From contig JAKSZU010000016.1 in assembly GCA_026018925.1 (NCBI GenBank), forward strand, positions 27,618,877-27,682,876: 64,000 bases of DNA. Reading direction: 5' to 3'. The notes beneath the pieces are model-generated. The model was not told the DNA's origin and made no database searches. It saw only the letters and a list, made by a program, of their open reading frames with translations. A program made the translations under genes and the position numbers. How positions within the stretch are numbered: position 1 is the first letter of the stretch; each line of letters begins with the position of its first letter. This DNA comes from Tupaia tana. Its lineage: Eukaryota > Chordata > Mammalia > Scandentia > Tupaiidae. Positions 54,784-64,000 of this stretch are shown piece by piece.

Positions 54784-55221
54784 ATTATAAAAGTAAAATT
54801 GATCTTAACATTCTGGGTGGGCTAATTTTTCTTTTCCAAATGGCCATGTGAATACATAGTCATATGTACCCATTACTTGAACCTGCTGAGGCTTGGGAAG
54901 ACCCTAGGCAAGTCTAACTTTATGGAGGCAAATCCAGCCCTGTTCTTTAAAATTTCTTCATGTATACTTTGTTGTGAACTGCACGGTCTTCCAGCCATAG
55001 CTATTCCTCTGCTTTGTGCAATGGGTGTATGTCTGTGTGTTTCTAATATCCTCTGTGATGACATCCCAGCATTTAGTAATGTTTCAGGCTATTGCCTGGA
55101 AGAGCAACCTATAGTGGCTTCTGATTCTGTTAATAAGTAAGATCTGACAACTCAGAACTCATAAGTATAATTTTGATTTTTCCTCCGAAATTATTTTAAT
55201 TTGCCCACACCTTTACTTAAC
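54784..55221. other. No recognisable element
   Basis: An 87-codon open stretch at 54877-55140 has no recognisable motif. Confidence 0.45.
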
Positions 55222-55625
55222 ATGCCAGTTTGCTAGGGTTGCCATAACAAAATACCTTGAACTGAGTGGCCTAAGCAACAAAATTTATTTTCTCACCATT
55301 CTGGAGACTAGAAGTCTAAGGTCAAGGTTTTGACAGAGTTGGTTTCTGAGACCCCACTCTTTAGCTAACAGATAGTCACCCTCTTGCTATGTCTTCGTAA
55401 AGCTTTCCTATGTGCATGCACATCTCTGGTATCTCTCTCTGTGAGTCCAAATTTTCTCTTCTTATAAGGACACCAGCTGTATTAGATTAGAACCCTCATT
55501 TTAACATTATCACCTCTTAAGGCCCCAGTTCCAAACACAGTCACATTCCGAGGTACTGGCTTCTAATGCCAGTTCTAATCTTCAACCTAATGAATTTAGA
55601 GGGGACAAAGTTCAGCCCAGAACAC
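55222..55625 (-). repeat. MLT1-type solo LTR (ERVL-MaLR)
   Basis: Reads the MLT1 consensus in reverse end to end: TTTGCTAGGGTTGCCATAAC, AATTTATTTTCTCACCATTC, CTTCTTATAAGGACACCAGC, CAGTCACATTCCGAGGTACT, GGGACAAAGTTCAGCCCAG. About 400 nt, no internal retroviral region. A solo LTR left by recombination. Confidence 0.9.
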
Positions 55626-55739
55626 TTCAGTTTCTACTTTCCCACTCCCATAGTCACTTGGAGCATTACTGGTGGGTCTCCATCTATTTTGCATTTCATT
55701 ACCTGGAAGAGTTTACTAATCTAAGCCTTTTGTTCTTGC

Positions 55740-55945
55740 CTTCACCAAGCTTGTACTCTAAACTAAGCAGCAGAGACAACTAGGAGATAATACAATTAAG
55801 TAGGAATTAGATGCTAGTTTGGACAAGGAGAACTGTAGTTCTCTAGAAATCCAAAGAAAGGGATTTTAGAAAGCAAAGTAGCAATGGTGGTCCAGGAAGG
55901 CCTCAGAAATAAGAACAGCTTACAGACATTTGCCTGAGGCCTCAT
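55740..55945 (-). repeat. L2 LINE fragment
   Basis: AGCTTGTACTCTAAAC then GTGGTCCAGGAAGGCCTCAG and ACATTTGCCTGAGGCC match antisense L2. Confidence 0.65.
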
Positions 55946-56172
55946 ATTTAAATGGTGTTTCTAAAACTTAGGAGGCCCCAGAGATTTCAGCTTAATTGGG
56001 CTGGCGGGTCCTTTCCGATGAGAGTTTTAAAAATAGTTGGTTAGTACAGAAAATCTAATGTGACGTTCTGAGGCTTTAACAGAAATACAGAAATGGGTGA
56101 GAAAACACTAAGAAGGAAGGATTAGCAGGGATTCCTAAATGGATAAGTCAATAATTGAAATAAATATGGGAG

Positions 56173-56618
56173 GGGACCAGCAGTTAGCGTAATGGCTATG
56201 TCGCTGGACTCCCATGTAGTCAACCACGGTTCGCGTCCCGGACCCGGTGGCTTAGAACTCACGCTGGGCGCGTGTGCGTGCGTGCCCAAGTTCCCGAGAG
56301 GAGAATGGAGGAGAGGGGATTGCTGCATGGCCATCCCCCCTGGGGGGTGATTTCTCGCTTTTTTTTTAATAATTACTTTTTTATTTAATTTTATTTATTC
56401 ATTCATTTATTCTTAATTTGAGCAGAGAAAGACACAGAGAGAGATAGAAAGAGAGAGGGACACCAAGAAAGCAAGCCACCAGGCCCAGGACTCGAACCGT
56501 GGTCGGCCATGTGGGAGTGTCCAGCACCTTAGCCACTACGCCACCTGCTGGTCCCATTTCTCACTTTCTATCTCTGTCTCTCTCTGTCTGGCAAGTGCAC
56601 GTGCCCTAAAGCAAAAAC
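56173..56618 (+). repeat. Young type A SINE split by a B1 SINE
   Basis: Left part CAGTTAGCGTAATGGCTATG, GGTTCGCGTCCCGG, CCCCCCTGGGGGGTGATTTC; right part from 56556 with GTGCACGTGCCCTAAAGCAA. GCG subtype. Its A-tail has grown into a GAAA microsatellite. Confidence 0.97.
56362..56555 (-). repeat. B1 SINE nested in a young type A SINE
   Basis: TSD ATTTCTCGCTTT / ATTTCTCACTTT. Antisense CTTAATTTGAGCAGAG tail to CCACCTGCTGGTCCC end. It shows the short family still active after a young type A copy landed. Confidence 0.97.
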
Positions 56619-56623
56619 CTCTC

Positions 56624-56690
<67 letters not shown>

Positions 56691-56776
56691 GAAGGGGGAG
56701 GGAGGGAGGGAGGGAGGGAGGGAGAGAGAGAGAGGAAGGAAGGAAGGAAGAAAGAGAGAGAGAAAGAAAGAAAGAA
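56619..56776. repeat. (GAAA)n/(GGGA)n purine microsatellite
   Basis: About 16 GAAA units, then GGGA, GA and GGAA blocks and again GAAA. A 150-nt pure purine strand grown from a SINE A-tail. Confidence 0.97.
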
Positions 56777-56879
56777 AATAAATTTGGGAGATTAAGGGAA
56801 AATTTGAGTTGTAAACAATTCCATGGTTTTGAGACTGGTGGTTGGGGGAACATGCTAGGAACAAAAATAAATGAGTGGC

Positions 56880-57050
56880 TCAGCCCTGGTAGTGTATGCT
56901 AGATGCTGCGGCTTGGAAGGCTGGGGTCACGTGGGAGACCTGGGTTCAATTCCAGCCCAGCATAGAAGCCACACATAGTGGTATGAGCCTGTGCTTGCAG
57001 CTACTTGGGAAGTGGAGGCAACAGGACTGCAACACAGAGAGATCCTGTCT

Positions 57051-57099
<49 letters not shown>
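56880..57099 (+). repeat. tRNA-7SL composite SINE, one monomer, with (CA)n tail
   Basis: tRNA-like head with GTAGTGTATGCTAGATGC and the B box GGGTTCAATTCCAGCCC, then a single 7SL monomer (GGTATGAGCCTGTGCTTGCA, CTACTTGGGAAGTGGAGGCA, GAGATCCTGTCTAAA). The A-tail is replaced by a (CA)n run at 57053-57099. Confidence 0.87.
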
Positions 57100-57100
<1 letters not shown>

Positions 57101-57125
57101 AGTGAAATATATTTTTAGTATTAGT

Positions 57126-57396
57126 CGTTTTTTCTTTATTTTTAAAGATTTTTTACCATAGGGTGTGTGCGCTTGCTGGAGCAAGAGAGAAAAACTATGA
57201 GAGGGAAAGTGAGAAATCACCACCCAGGGAGAATGGCCACACTGCAATCCCTTCTCCTCCACTCTCCTTTCAAGATTTTGGGCACACATGCACACACACA
57301 CTTGGCATGATTTTCAAGCCACCAGATTTGGTACTCAAACCACAGTCAGCCATGTGGGAGTCCAGCACCTAACCACCACATCACCTGCCGGCCTCA
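57126..57396 (-). repeat. Type A SINE
   Basis: TSD TTTTTAGTATTAGT on both sides. Antisense; decayed CpGs; CACCTGCCGGCCTC end. Confidence 0.95.
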
Positions 57397-57412
57397 ACTT
57401 TTTAGTATTAGT

Positions 57413-58405
57413 AAGAGCAAGAATTTCACTAGATCATTTGCTTCTGTCTGTGAGATGTCAACCTTCTTAAATCAAGGCTAACATCACATTTATTCACACT
57501 TACTTAGCATGATGACTTGTTTGGAACAACTTGCTCAATACAATTGTGGGACAGAGTTAAAGGAGAACACCTAAGTAGACATCCAGATATGGAACTGAAC
57601 ATGCCAGAAAATAGGAATTAACACCAAAGTAATAAGTAAGAATTGAGACCTTGAGTACAGCTAAGCCCTCTGAGTGATAGATCTGGGTTACCTAACAAGG
57701 ACTGATGATTGACTGGAGAATATCTGCAGCCAGCATTCTCTTTTCTCTGTAGCCCACACAAATGTATGGACAGCTGTTGCTTCTGTCACCAGCACTTTGC
57801 CTTTTTCCTTTGGGACACTTACCCTTTCCCAGGGTATGTGCTCTTACTGGGACTGTCCAGCAAAGTGTTCTGCACCACCCCGGCTCAGGTTTCAAACCAG
57901 CATTTGAACATTAGCCTTGTTCTTCCCCCAACTTTCCAGCACAACTCTGCCTTCCATCCTCCTTCTTCGAATTTCTAGACAACTACTGTCCACATCATTC
58001 AAACCAGCAGCTAATTGCCCATTGGCTAAATCTGGGCAATCCCACCCTCTTTTAGGATTTTGAATCTTGAGCATAGTAACATCAGTCCAGAAGCCAGTAG
58101 TGAGTACTCCTGTAGTAAGTCCCGAAGACACTATCTAGTAAGTTTCTGAAGTGTTTGGGTTCCTGTCCTCTCTGTGACCTGTTTTTCTCAGTTTTGAATT
58201 AATTCTCTATGGTTCCTCCTCTCTTTCCAAAACATTCCTTTTATTCTTGTTAACCAGTTTGTTTCTGTTGCTTGCAGCTAATACTTCTTAACTGATTGGC
58301 CGCATTTCTTCCCCTGATCCAACTTTTACCAGAGTTCAATTTTCCATCCAAAATACAGAAGTGAGAATACCATATCTTGTCTCTCCTTTTCTAAGACTCA
58401 TTCCA
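57413..58405. other. No recognisable element
   Basis: About 1 kb without a named repeat. An 89-codon open stretch at 57709-57978 has no recognisable motif. Confidence 0.45.
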
Positions 58406-58417
58406 GGGATTCTCATT

Positions 58418-58585
58418 TTTTTCTTTTTAAAATAATTATTTATTATTATTATTTTAAATTTGCTATAGGGCATGTGTGCTCATGGGGTGGGGGAGATGAG
58501 GAAGCAAGCCTTCAGGTCCAGGGCTTAAACCAAGTCATCCATGTGGGAGTCCAGCTTCTTAACCACCATGCCATCTGCTAGGCCC
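58418..58585 (-). repeat. tRNA-derived SINE, type B2
   Basis: Perfect TSD GGGATTCTCATT at 58406 and 58586. Antisense tail TTTGCTATAGGGCATGTGTG, no body, CATCTGCTAGGCCC end. This copy proves the B2 boundaries. Confidence 0.95.
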
Positions 58586-58834
58586 GGGATTCTCATTCTG
58601 ATTTTAAAGACAAGAGCTCCATGACATGACAACCAGTGGCATGGGAAAACAGCCTTCTGATACTTTGTTCCTTCACACCTCATACTTGTTAATTTACTGA
58701 AAGAGATACCTGTGATCTTTCTGCATTGAACAATACTTTGTTTAAAATGTCCATGTTTCTTCCAACTCTATTTCTCCTACCCTGAATTCCCTTGCAATGT
58801 CAGATTATTTTCAGTAATATTTGAGTAGAACAGC

Positions 58835-59032
58835 TTAGAAGTAATGTGCTGCTGGATCCATGTAGAAAATCACAGGTCCAGTTGCCCAATTTTCCTGCAT
58901 GTGTTGTGCACAGGTGCCCATGATCCTGGTTAGCAAGGAAAGGCTAGAGGGGATTGTGGTGCAGGACCCTGTTAAAGGTTCTCTCTCTCTCTCTTTTTGT
59001 CTTTCACTCTCATGAGAGAAATATACAAACTT
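58835..59032 (+). repeat. 5'-truncated type C SINE
   Basis: Starts about TGCTGCTGGATCCATGTAG; CCCATGATCCTGGTTAGCAA, GGACCCTGTTAAAGGTTCTC, CTCTCATGAGAGAAATA tail. Confidence 0.78.
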
Positions 59033-59033
59033 A

Positions 59034-59340
59034 ATGGGACCAGCAGTTAATGTGTAATGGCTATGTCACTGGACTCCCATGTAGTCGACCGCGGTTCGCG
59101 TCCCGGACCCAGTGACTTAAAACTCACGCAGGGCATGTATGCGTGCATGCCCAAGATCCCAAGAGGAGAATGGAGAAGAGATTGCGGTGTGGCCATCCCC
59201 CCTAGGGGGTGATTTCTCGCTTTCTGTGTCTCTGTCTCTCTCCATCTGGCGAGCGCATGCGCCCTATAGCAAAAACCTCTCCAAAAAAAAGAAAAGAAAA
59301 GAAAGAAAGAAAGAAAGAAAGAAAAGAAAAGAAATGAAAT
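59034..59340 (+). repeat. Young type A SINE in a type C tail
   Basis: TSD GAAATATACAAACTTA on both sides. B box GGTTCGCGTCCCGG. Tail (GAAA)n. Confidence 0.97.
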
Positions 59341-59356
59341 GAAATATACAAACTTA

Positions 59357-60143
59357 AGAAGGAAAAAAAAAAGTGAGATTATGAGAGTATTCTTCCCCTT
59401 TTCTGTCTCAGATGCCCCACACTAGTTCTTCTTCATCCCTTCTACATAGTGTCTTTGGCTTACCTCTAAAAACAAACAAACAAACAAACAAAAAACTAGA
59501 AACTACAATGCTCTCAGAATTACTAATATATGCACAAGAGGCTCTGCTTCTCTTGTATGTCAGACAGAGATAAATCCTGGCTTTGGAAATGTGGGCTTTC
59601 ATTAGGCTGAGATACATGCCTTTCACCAGACTGAAAACAAACTCTCCTAAAAGCAATCATGTTACTTGACGTTTATGCAACACTTTTCATCTTCAAAGCA
59701 ATTTGTAGACATTAAAGAATATGCTGTCAGGTCTTCTCAGATAAGAATAAATGTCTAGTGCTGAGTGTAACCCTGCCCTGTTCCTTAAATCTAAACAATG
59801 GACCCTGCTTATAAACTGTAGCTGAACATAATGACATCTTAGGAGGAAAGGGAGGAAAGGTGAGAGAATGAAAAAAGTAAGAAATGAGAAAAAAAGAAGG
59901 CCTAAAATTTATCTAGTGAATATTGTAAGTCTGGGATGACAGTTTGGAGAAAAACACTCTGGGCTTTGGCCTGGCCCTGCTTCCATTTATGCTATTTTAT
60001 GGCTGCCCTGAGACATTGCTCCAGAAACAGTCATTCCCAGTCATCCCTCCAGCTGTGGCATTGCATCTTTTGCAGATTCTTCCTTTGTGTTCCTGACATA
60101 CTCCCCCCCTCCCCCCGAAATTCAGGTGTTGCTTGGCATGCTG
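59357..60143. other. No recognisable element
   Basis: A short (CAAA)n run at 59471. An overlapping 115-codon open stretch (59936-60283) runs into a SINE and has no recognisable motif. Confidence 0.45.
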
Positions 60144-60156
60144 GTGAAAATCAATT

Positions 60157-60470
60157 TTTTAAATTGCCAGAGGGTACATGTGCTTACCAAAGAGGAGAAA
60201 GGAGGAAGAAAAATCATCTCCCAACGTGGTGTTATCATTCCACAATTCTTTCTCTTCCATTTCTTCATCCTATCAGGATCTGAGGCATGCACATGAATCC
60301 AGGCTATTTTTCAAGCCATCAAAGCCGAATATGCCCTCTTAGTACAGCTGGTGCCACTGTCAGTCTCATAATGAAAGCTGAGACTGGAGCCACGGACAAC
60401 CATGTGGGTATCAAGCTCCTGAGGCAGTGCTACGCTGCACTTAACCACTGCACTACTGGGCCATCCCTGA
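60157..60470 (-). repeat. Diverged type A SINE with extra sequence
   Basis: Antisense order is kept (TTGCCAGAGGGTACATGTGC ... CACTACTGGGCCATCCC). About 60 nt near 60330-60400 (GTACAGCTGGTGCCACTGTC) are not in other copies. Flanks GAAAATCAATTTT and GTAAATCAATTTT suggest a TSD, so the extra piece is internal. Confidence 0.78.
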
Positions 60471-60479
60471 GTAAATCAA

Positions 60480-61187
60480 TTTTAATGCAACATTTGGACG
60501 TGTGTGTGTGTGCACGCACATGTGCATTTGTCCTTTTTTTGTTCTCCTTCTCTGCCCTCCTTCATCTTTCTTACGTGGGCTTGAGGTAGGGAGAGAGATA
60601 AATAATGAACTAAGCTTATGAGTCCAATATTTTGCAATGATGTGGCTGGAAAGAACTTGAAGATAAAGGGCTGGCTTACTCCTTAAGAAATCATCCCATC
60701 AAAGGAAGATGAGCCTCAACTTGCTCCAAGAAATTGTTGGTTGAACTTCTAGAGTTAGGCACCCTGTGAATTACAATAAAGGTGGTATGTGAAGGCAGGG
60801 TTCACAGCCTTTCCAGAATTGGGTGAGCAGGTCTTACTTAGAGAATGTACTGTATTTCAGAGTTTAATCACCCACAATTGATCCTTTTGTGCCCTGAATC
60901 TCCCAATTACCACCAATAATTTCTGTTCAAATTTGAGAAGTCTGACATAGAAAGTATAAATCCTTCAACAAGCCCTCTGACTTCATTCACTTCCTGAATG
61001 TCACACTAGTGTGTATGGAGCTGTATGGCATTAAAACAGATACACAACAAACCATTCCCAGGACCAATCATTTGATGAATATTTTCATAATGGGACACGA
61101 TAGAAAGATTTAAAAAAAAAAACTATAGAATCCTTTACTCAGACTTCAATAAATTGCATTAAAACAACTTCTTTTCTTTTAAAGATA
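60480..61187. other. No recognisable element
   Basis: A short (TG)n near 60500. Otherwise unassigned. Confidence 0.45.
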
Positions 61188-61643
61188 GGGTCCTACTGTG
61201 TCATGATCTTCTTGCCTGAGCTTCCCAAGTGGCTGGAACCACAGGTACATGCAATTGCACCAGGCTCTTTCAGACAGGGTCTCACTATGTTTCCCAGGCC
61301 CCCTCAAGCTTCCAGTTCTCCTGCTTCAATCATTCACCCCTGTAGTTGGGATTACATGGATCTATAACTCTCCTCAACTTTCAGACAGGACAGGAATTGA
61401 ATCTGGGCCTCCCATGTGGCTTCAGTATGCCAAGAAATATCTTTTTTTTTTTTTACGATTTATTATTATTATTATTTTTCAATTCGACCAGAGAGACAGA
61501 GAGAGGGAGAAAGGAAAGTGAGAAAGCAAGCTACCAGGTCCAGGATTCGAACTGTAGTCAGTCATGTGGGAGTCCAGTGCCTAACCACCACACCACCTGC
61601 TGGACCCATCAAGCAATATCTTTAATAGTGTGCACCACCATGG
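61188..61643 (-). repeat. tRNA-7SL-7SL composite SINE split by a B1 SINE
   Basis: Antisense: monomer 1 GATAGGGTCCTACTGTGTCA ... CCACAGGTACATGCAATTGC; monomer 2 GACAGGGTCTCACTATGTTT ... GTAGTTGGGATTACATGGAT; tRNA-like head GGAATTGAATCTGGGCCTCC, resuming after the SINE as GTGCACCACCATGGCTGGGA. Same architecture as 53761-54033. Confidence 0.87.
61446..61607 (-). repeat. B1 SINE in the composite SINE
   Basis: TSD CAAGAAATATCTTT / CAAGCAATATCTTT. Antisense TTTTCAATTCGACCAGAGAG tail, GGTCCAGGATTCGAACTG B box side. Confidence 0.96.
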
Positions 61644-62387
61644 CTGGGACAAACCAACTTTTAATTTATAAAATTCACTTCACAGTACATCTTTATTTGC
61701 TGATATTTGGCTGTCAACACATATATGTAGCTGCATCTTTCTTGGACATTCTTTATATGTATGAACCTATTTTACCACTGGATTGTAAACCTCTAGGTTA
61801 GGGATTATTGCCTCTTACTCATTCAGGACTCTTCAAAATTTTAAACTTAGGGGCATCAAAGAATCAGAAAAAGGGAAAATCAGAGAATATAAATATAGCA
61901 ACCTAAGACTCAAAAATGAGTGAAAATTCCAAATTATTCCACTGCTCTTCATGCTCATTATCAACAGCCACAAAGGGGCATTATGATCACATCTCAGAGT
62001 GAAAAAATAATAGCCAAATATATTGATCCAATATCTTCACATAGGCTTGTAGGTTTTCAATTGTTTTTGTTTTGTTTTTTAGGTTTACAACTATTGTCCT
62101 CAAAATGGAATGAAGGTTGAGTGATCTATTCAGTCAGAAGAACACAAGAGCACAATGCCCAGGCATGCAGCTACATTACTGCTTTGGTAGAAGAGATCAC
62201 ATTAAGCCAAAGCTTAATTACACCACAAAATTACACACATGGAACTTTGTACATTGTCACTAAATCACTGGACAGACAAAGCAGATGGTGTTCACAGAAG
62301 CCTAGAAAAGAATGCATCACTCAGGTTGTCTTCTTGGTCATAGGGAGGGATGTTTGGTCTTTAGGAATATAATTGTGAGTCCTACTC
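61644..62387. other. No recognisable element
   Basis: No coding or repeat signal I can name. Confidence 0.45.
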
Positions 62388-62772
62388 TGTTCTGTTACTA
62401 ACATGGAAATGCCTGAGTCTGGATAATTAGAGAAAATACAAGTTTATTTAGAACACTGTTTGGAAAGCTGAGAAATCAAGAGCCTGATGCTGGCATCTGG
62501 CAAGGGGCTTCTTGATACATCACATGGCAGAGGTCAGGAGTGCATGTGTCTGTGTTATGTCTCTGCTTTGGTCTCACTCCCTGTCCTTATAAACCTACCA
62601 GTTTTCAGATGGGGGCCACACTCTGATAGACTAATTCAATCCTAATTACCTCTCAAAAGTGCCCTCTCTTAATCCCATAGTTAGATTAAATTCCCACCCT
62701 CTTAATACCTTCACAAAGCCTTGCAAAATTTTAACACATGAATTTCAGGGAGAGGGAAGAATTCAAACCATG
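62388..62772 (-). repeat. MaLR-type solo LTR
   Basis: Antisense: AAATACAAGTTTATTTAGAA, TGTCCTTATAAACCTACCAG, ACTAATTCAATCCTAATTAC, AACACATGAATTTCAGGGAG, ATTCAAACCATGG. Old and noncoding. Confidence 0.7.
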
Positions 62773-63114
62773 GTGAATCAACTTGACTAATTTAAAGGGA
62801 AAGTAGGTGGAGAGTGATTTGTATGGTGAGAAAATCAGTAGCACTTGAAATAAAACAATGAAAGAGGTCAGCTACAGAAGCAGTATGGAGATTACAAGTC
62901 CTATTATTTGGTATACTTTCAAATTTGTCCTTGTACTTGGTTATTAGTTCATGAAAATGGGGGAAATTATATTCTCCACTAGAATTTTTCTAGAAGGCTG
63001 TATATATTTTGACTGTAGGGAAAAAATTAAAATGCCCACAGATTTATTAGTTAACACAGTCTGCACAAACCTAGACACTTTCAGTTATTCTCCATGGTTC
63101 TGAAGTAACATGAC
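62773..63114. other. No recognisable element
   Basis: No coding or repeat signal I can name. Confidence 0.45.
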
Positions 63115-63310
63115 ACAGAATGAAAAATGTAGCCTCTGGACTTAGACACGCTTGGGTTTGAATCCTAACTCTCTAACTTGCTGGTTGTTATTAAAGCAAA
63201 TTATCTGAGCTGTAGATGTATCTCCTGTAAAATGAGGAAAATTACTGCTTAATGTCTACAACTATAAAGTTGAAAATTAGATACTGCACATAAAGCATCT
63301 GGTATTTCTT
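63115..63310 (+). repeat. MIR SINE
   Basis: TTGGGTTTGAATCCTAACTC, TAACTTGCTGGTTGTTATTA, CTCCTGTAAAATGAGGAAAA: near full-length MIR. Confidence 0.85.
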
Positions 63311-63324
63311 ATCCTAGAATTTTT

Positions 63325-63326
63325 AT

Positions 63327-63358
<32 letters not shown>

Positions 63359-63387
63359 TTTTAAATTGCTACAGGGCATGTGTGCTC

Positions 63388-63442
<55 letters not shown>

Positions 63443-63536
63443 GGAAAGTGAGAAAGCAAGTCACCAGGTCTGGGACTCAAACCACAGTCAGTCACATGGG
63501 AGTCCAGTGCCTTAACCACATGCCTCCTGCTGACCC
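63325..63536 (-). repeat. type B2 SINE with (ACT)n and (GA)n expansions
   Basis: Antisense: the A/T tail has become (ACT)n at about 63328-63358, then TAAATTGCTACAGGGCATGT, a (GA)n of about 45 nt, GGTCTGGGACTCAAACC and the end TGCCTCCTGCTGACCC. Confidence 0.9.
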
Positions 63537-63679
63537 TAATTGTATAATTTCTTTATTAACTGGTTTGTCATTTCTTTTGTCTCCTGAATGGACACATATA
63601 AATATATATTTTTTAGATCCAAATCTATTGCTTTAGTATAATTTTATTTTAAGCATTCATAATTCTATTTCCAAGACAT

Positions 63680-63926
63680 TTTTTTCCCAGGTTTTTGGCA
63701 TAGGGCACATACTCAGAGGAGAGAGACAGAAGGAGGGAAAGTGAGAAATCACCCCCCCCCCCAGGGGAGATAGCCACACTGCAATCCCTCTCCTCCAGTC
63801 TCCTCTCAGGATTTTGGGCATGCATGCACACACATCCAGTGTGATTTTTAAGCCACCAGGTCCAGGACTCAAACTGTGCTTGGCTATGTGGGAGTCCAGC
63901 ATCTCAACTACACTACCTATTGGCCT
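63680..63926 (-). repeat. Type A SINE
   Basis: Antisense: TTTTTGGCATAGGGCACATA, a C11 run in the body hairpin, TCCAGGACTCAAACTG, ACTACCTATTGGCC end. Confidence 0.9.
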
Positions 63927-64000
63927 TATTATTTTCAACATATTTACCACCTGCTTCCCTCCACTTGTTCTCAGGACAAAAGGAGTGGCTCTGGAAATGC

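Noticed and set aside
55222-55625. Possible intact endogenous retrovirus next to the LTR
   Set aside because: Only a solo LTR is present; no gag, pol or env-like frame and no paired LTR nearby.

Overview
The window is nuclear DNA from a placental mammal and looks intergenic or intronic. I found no intact protein-coding gene, no convincing exon and no functional RNA gene. The only gene-derived feature I recognise is a dead processed copy of BRIX1 (50766-52258). Almost everything else is interspersed repeats and simple repeats. Open frames over most of the window are SINE or microsatellite translations.

Organism. The dominant repeat is a tRNA-derived SINE clan, about 75 copies on both strands, that I do not recognise from human, mouse, carnivore, ungulate, rabbit or Tupaia. 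All share a tRNA-like head of about 75 nt (A box like TAGCGTAATGG, B box GGTTCGAGTCC, closest by eye to a Ser/Leu tRNA). Type A (about 260 nt) adds a body and a tail ending GCCCTATAGCAAAAACC. Type B1 (about 180 nt) adds only a pyrimidine tract and a GGTCAAATTAAAA tail. Type B2 ends GAGCACACATGCCCTGTAGCA. Type C is older, about 210 nt, and ends in AGAAATAAATAAA. A fifth element fuses a tRNA-like head to one or two 7SL-RNA-like monomers. 7SL SINEs are confined to Euarchontoglires, so together these suggest a euarchontan. My best guess is a colugo (Dermoptera), held with only moderate confidence.

Layout. 0-10 kb: L2/MIR, an Hsmar2-like MITE holding two SINEs, and a long antisense L1M with a SINE nested in a SINE. 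10-22 kb: a palindrome at 11.6 kb, MIRs, a rearranged cluster at 16.8-19.9 kb, and an L1 remnant. 22-32 kb: a MaLR LTR, MER5A, and an L1M 3' region carrying a chimeric inserted block. 32-50 kb: hAT, Tigger1 and two unassigned mariner MITEs, then a second L1 cluster (44.5-46.6 kb) that matches the 27 kb block. 50-64 kb: the BRIX1 retropseudogene, three 7SL composite SINEs, three MaLR-type LTRs and several nested SINEs.

There is no operon or pathway logic here. What can be read is insertion history. Ancient L2/MIR/Tigger/MER5/MaLR/L1M DNA was overlaid by types C, B and A; the youngest A copies keep clean target-site duplications (TSDs) and CpG-rich heads. Several local duplications, which simple insertion cannot explain, are listed as findings. 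Coordinates and identities were read by eye; repeat ends are usually good to a few bases for young SINEs and to tens of bases for ancient fragments.
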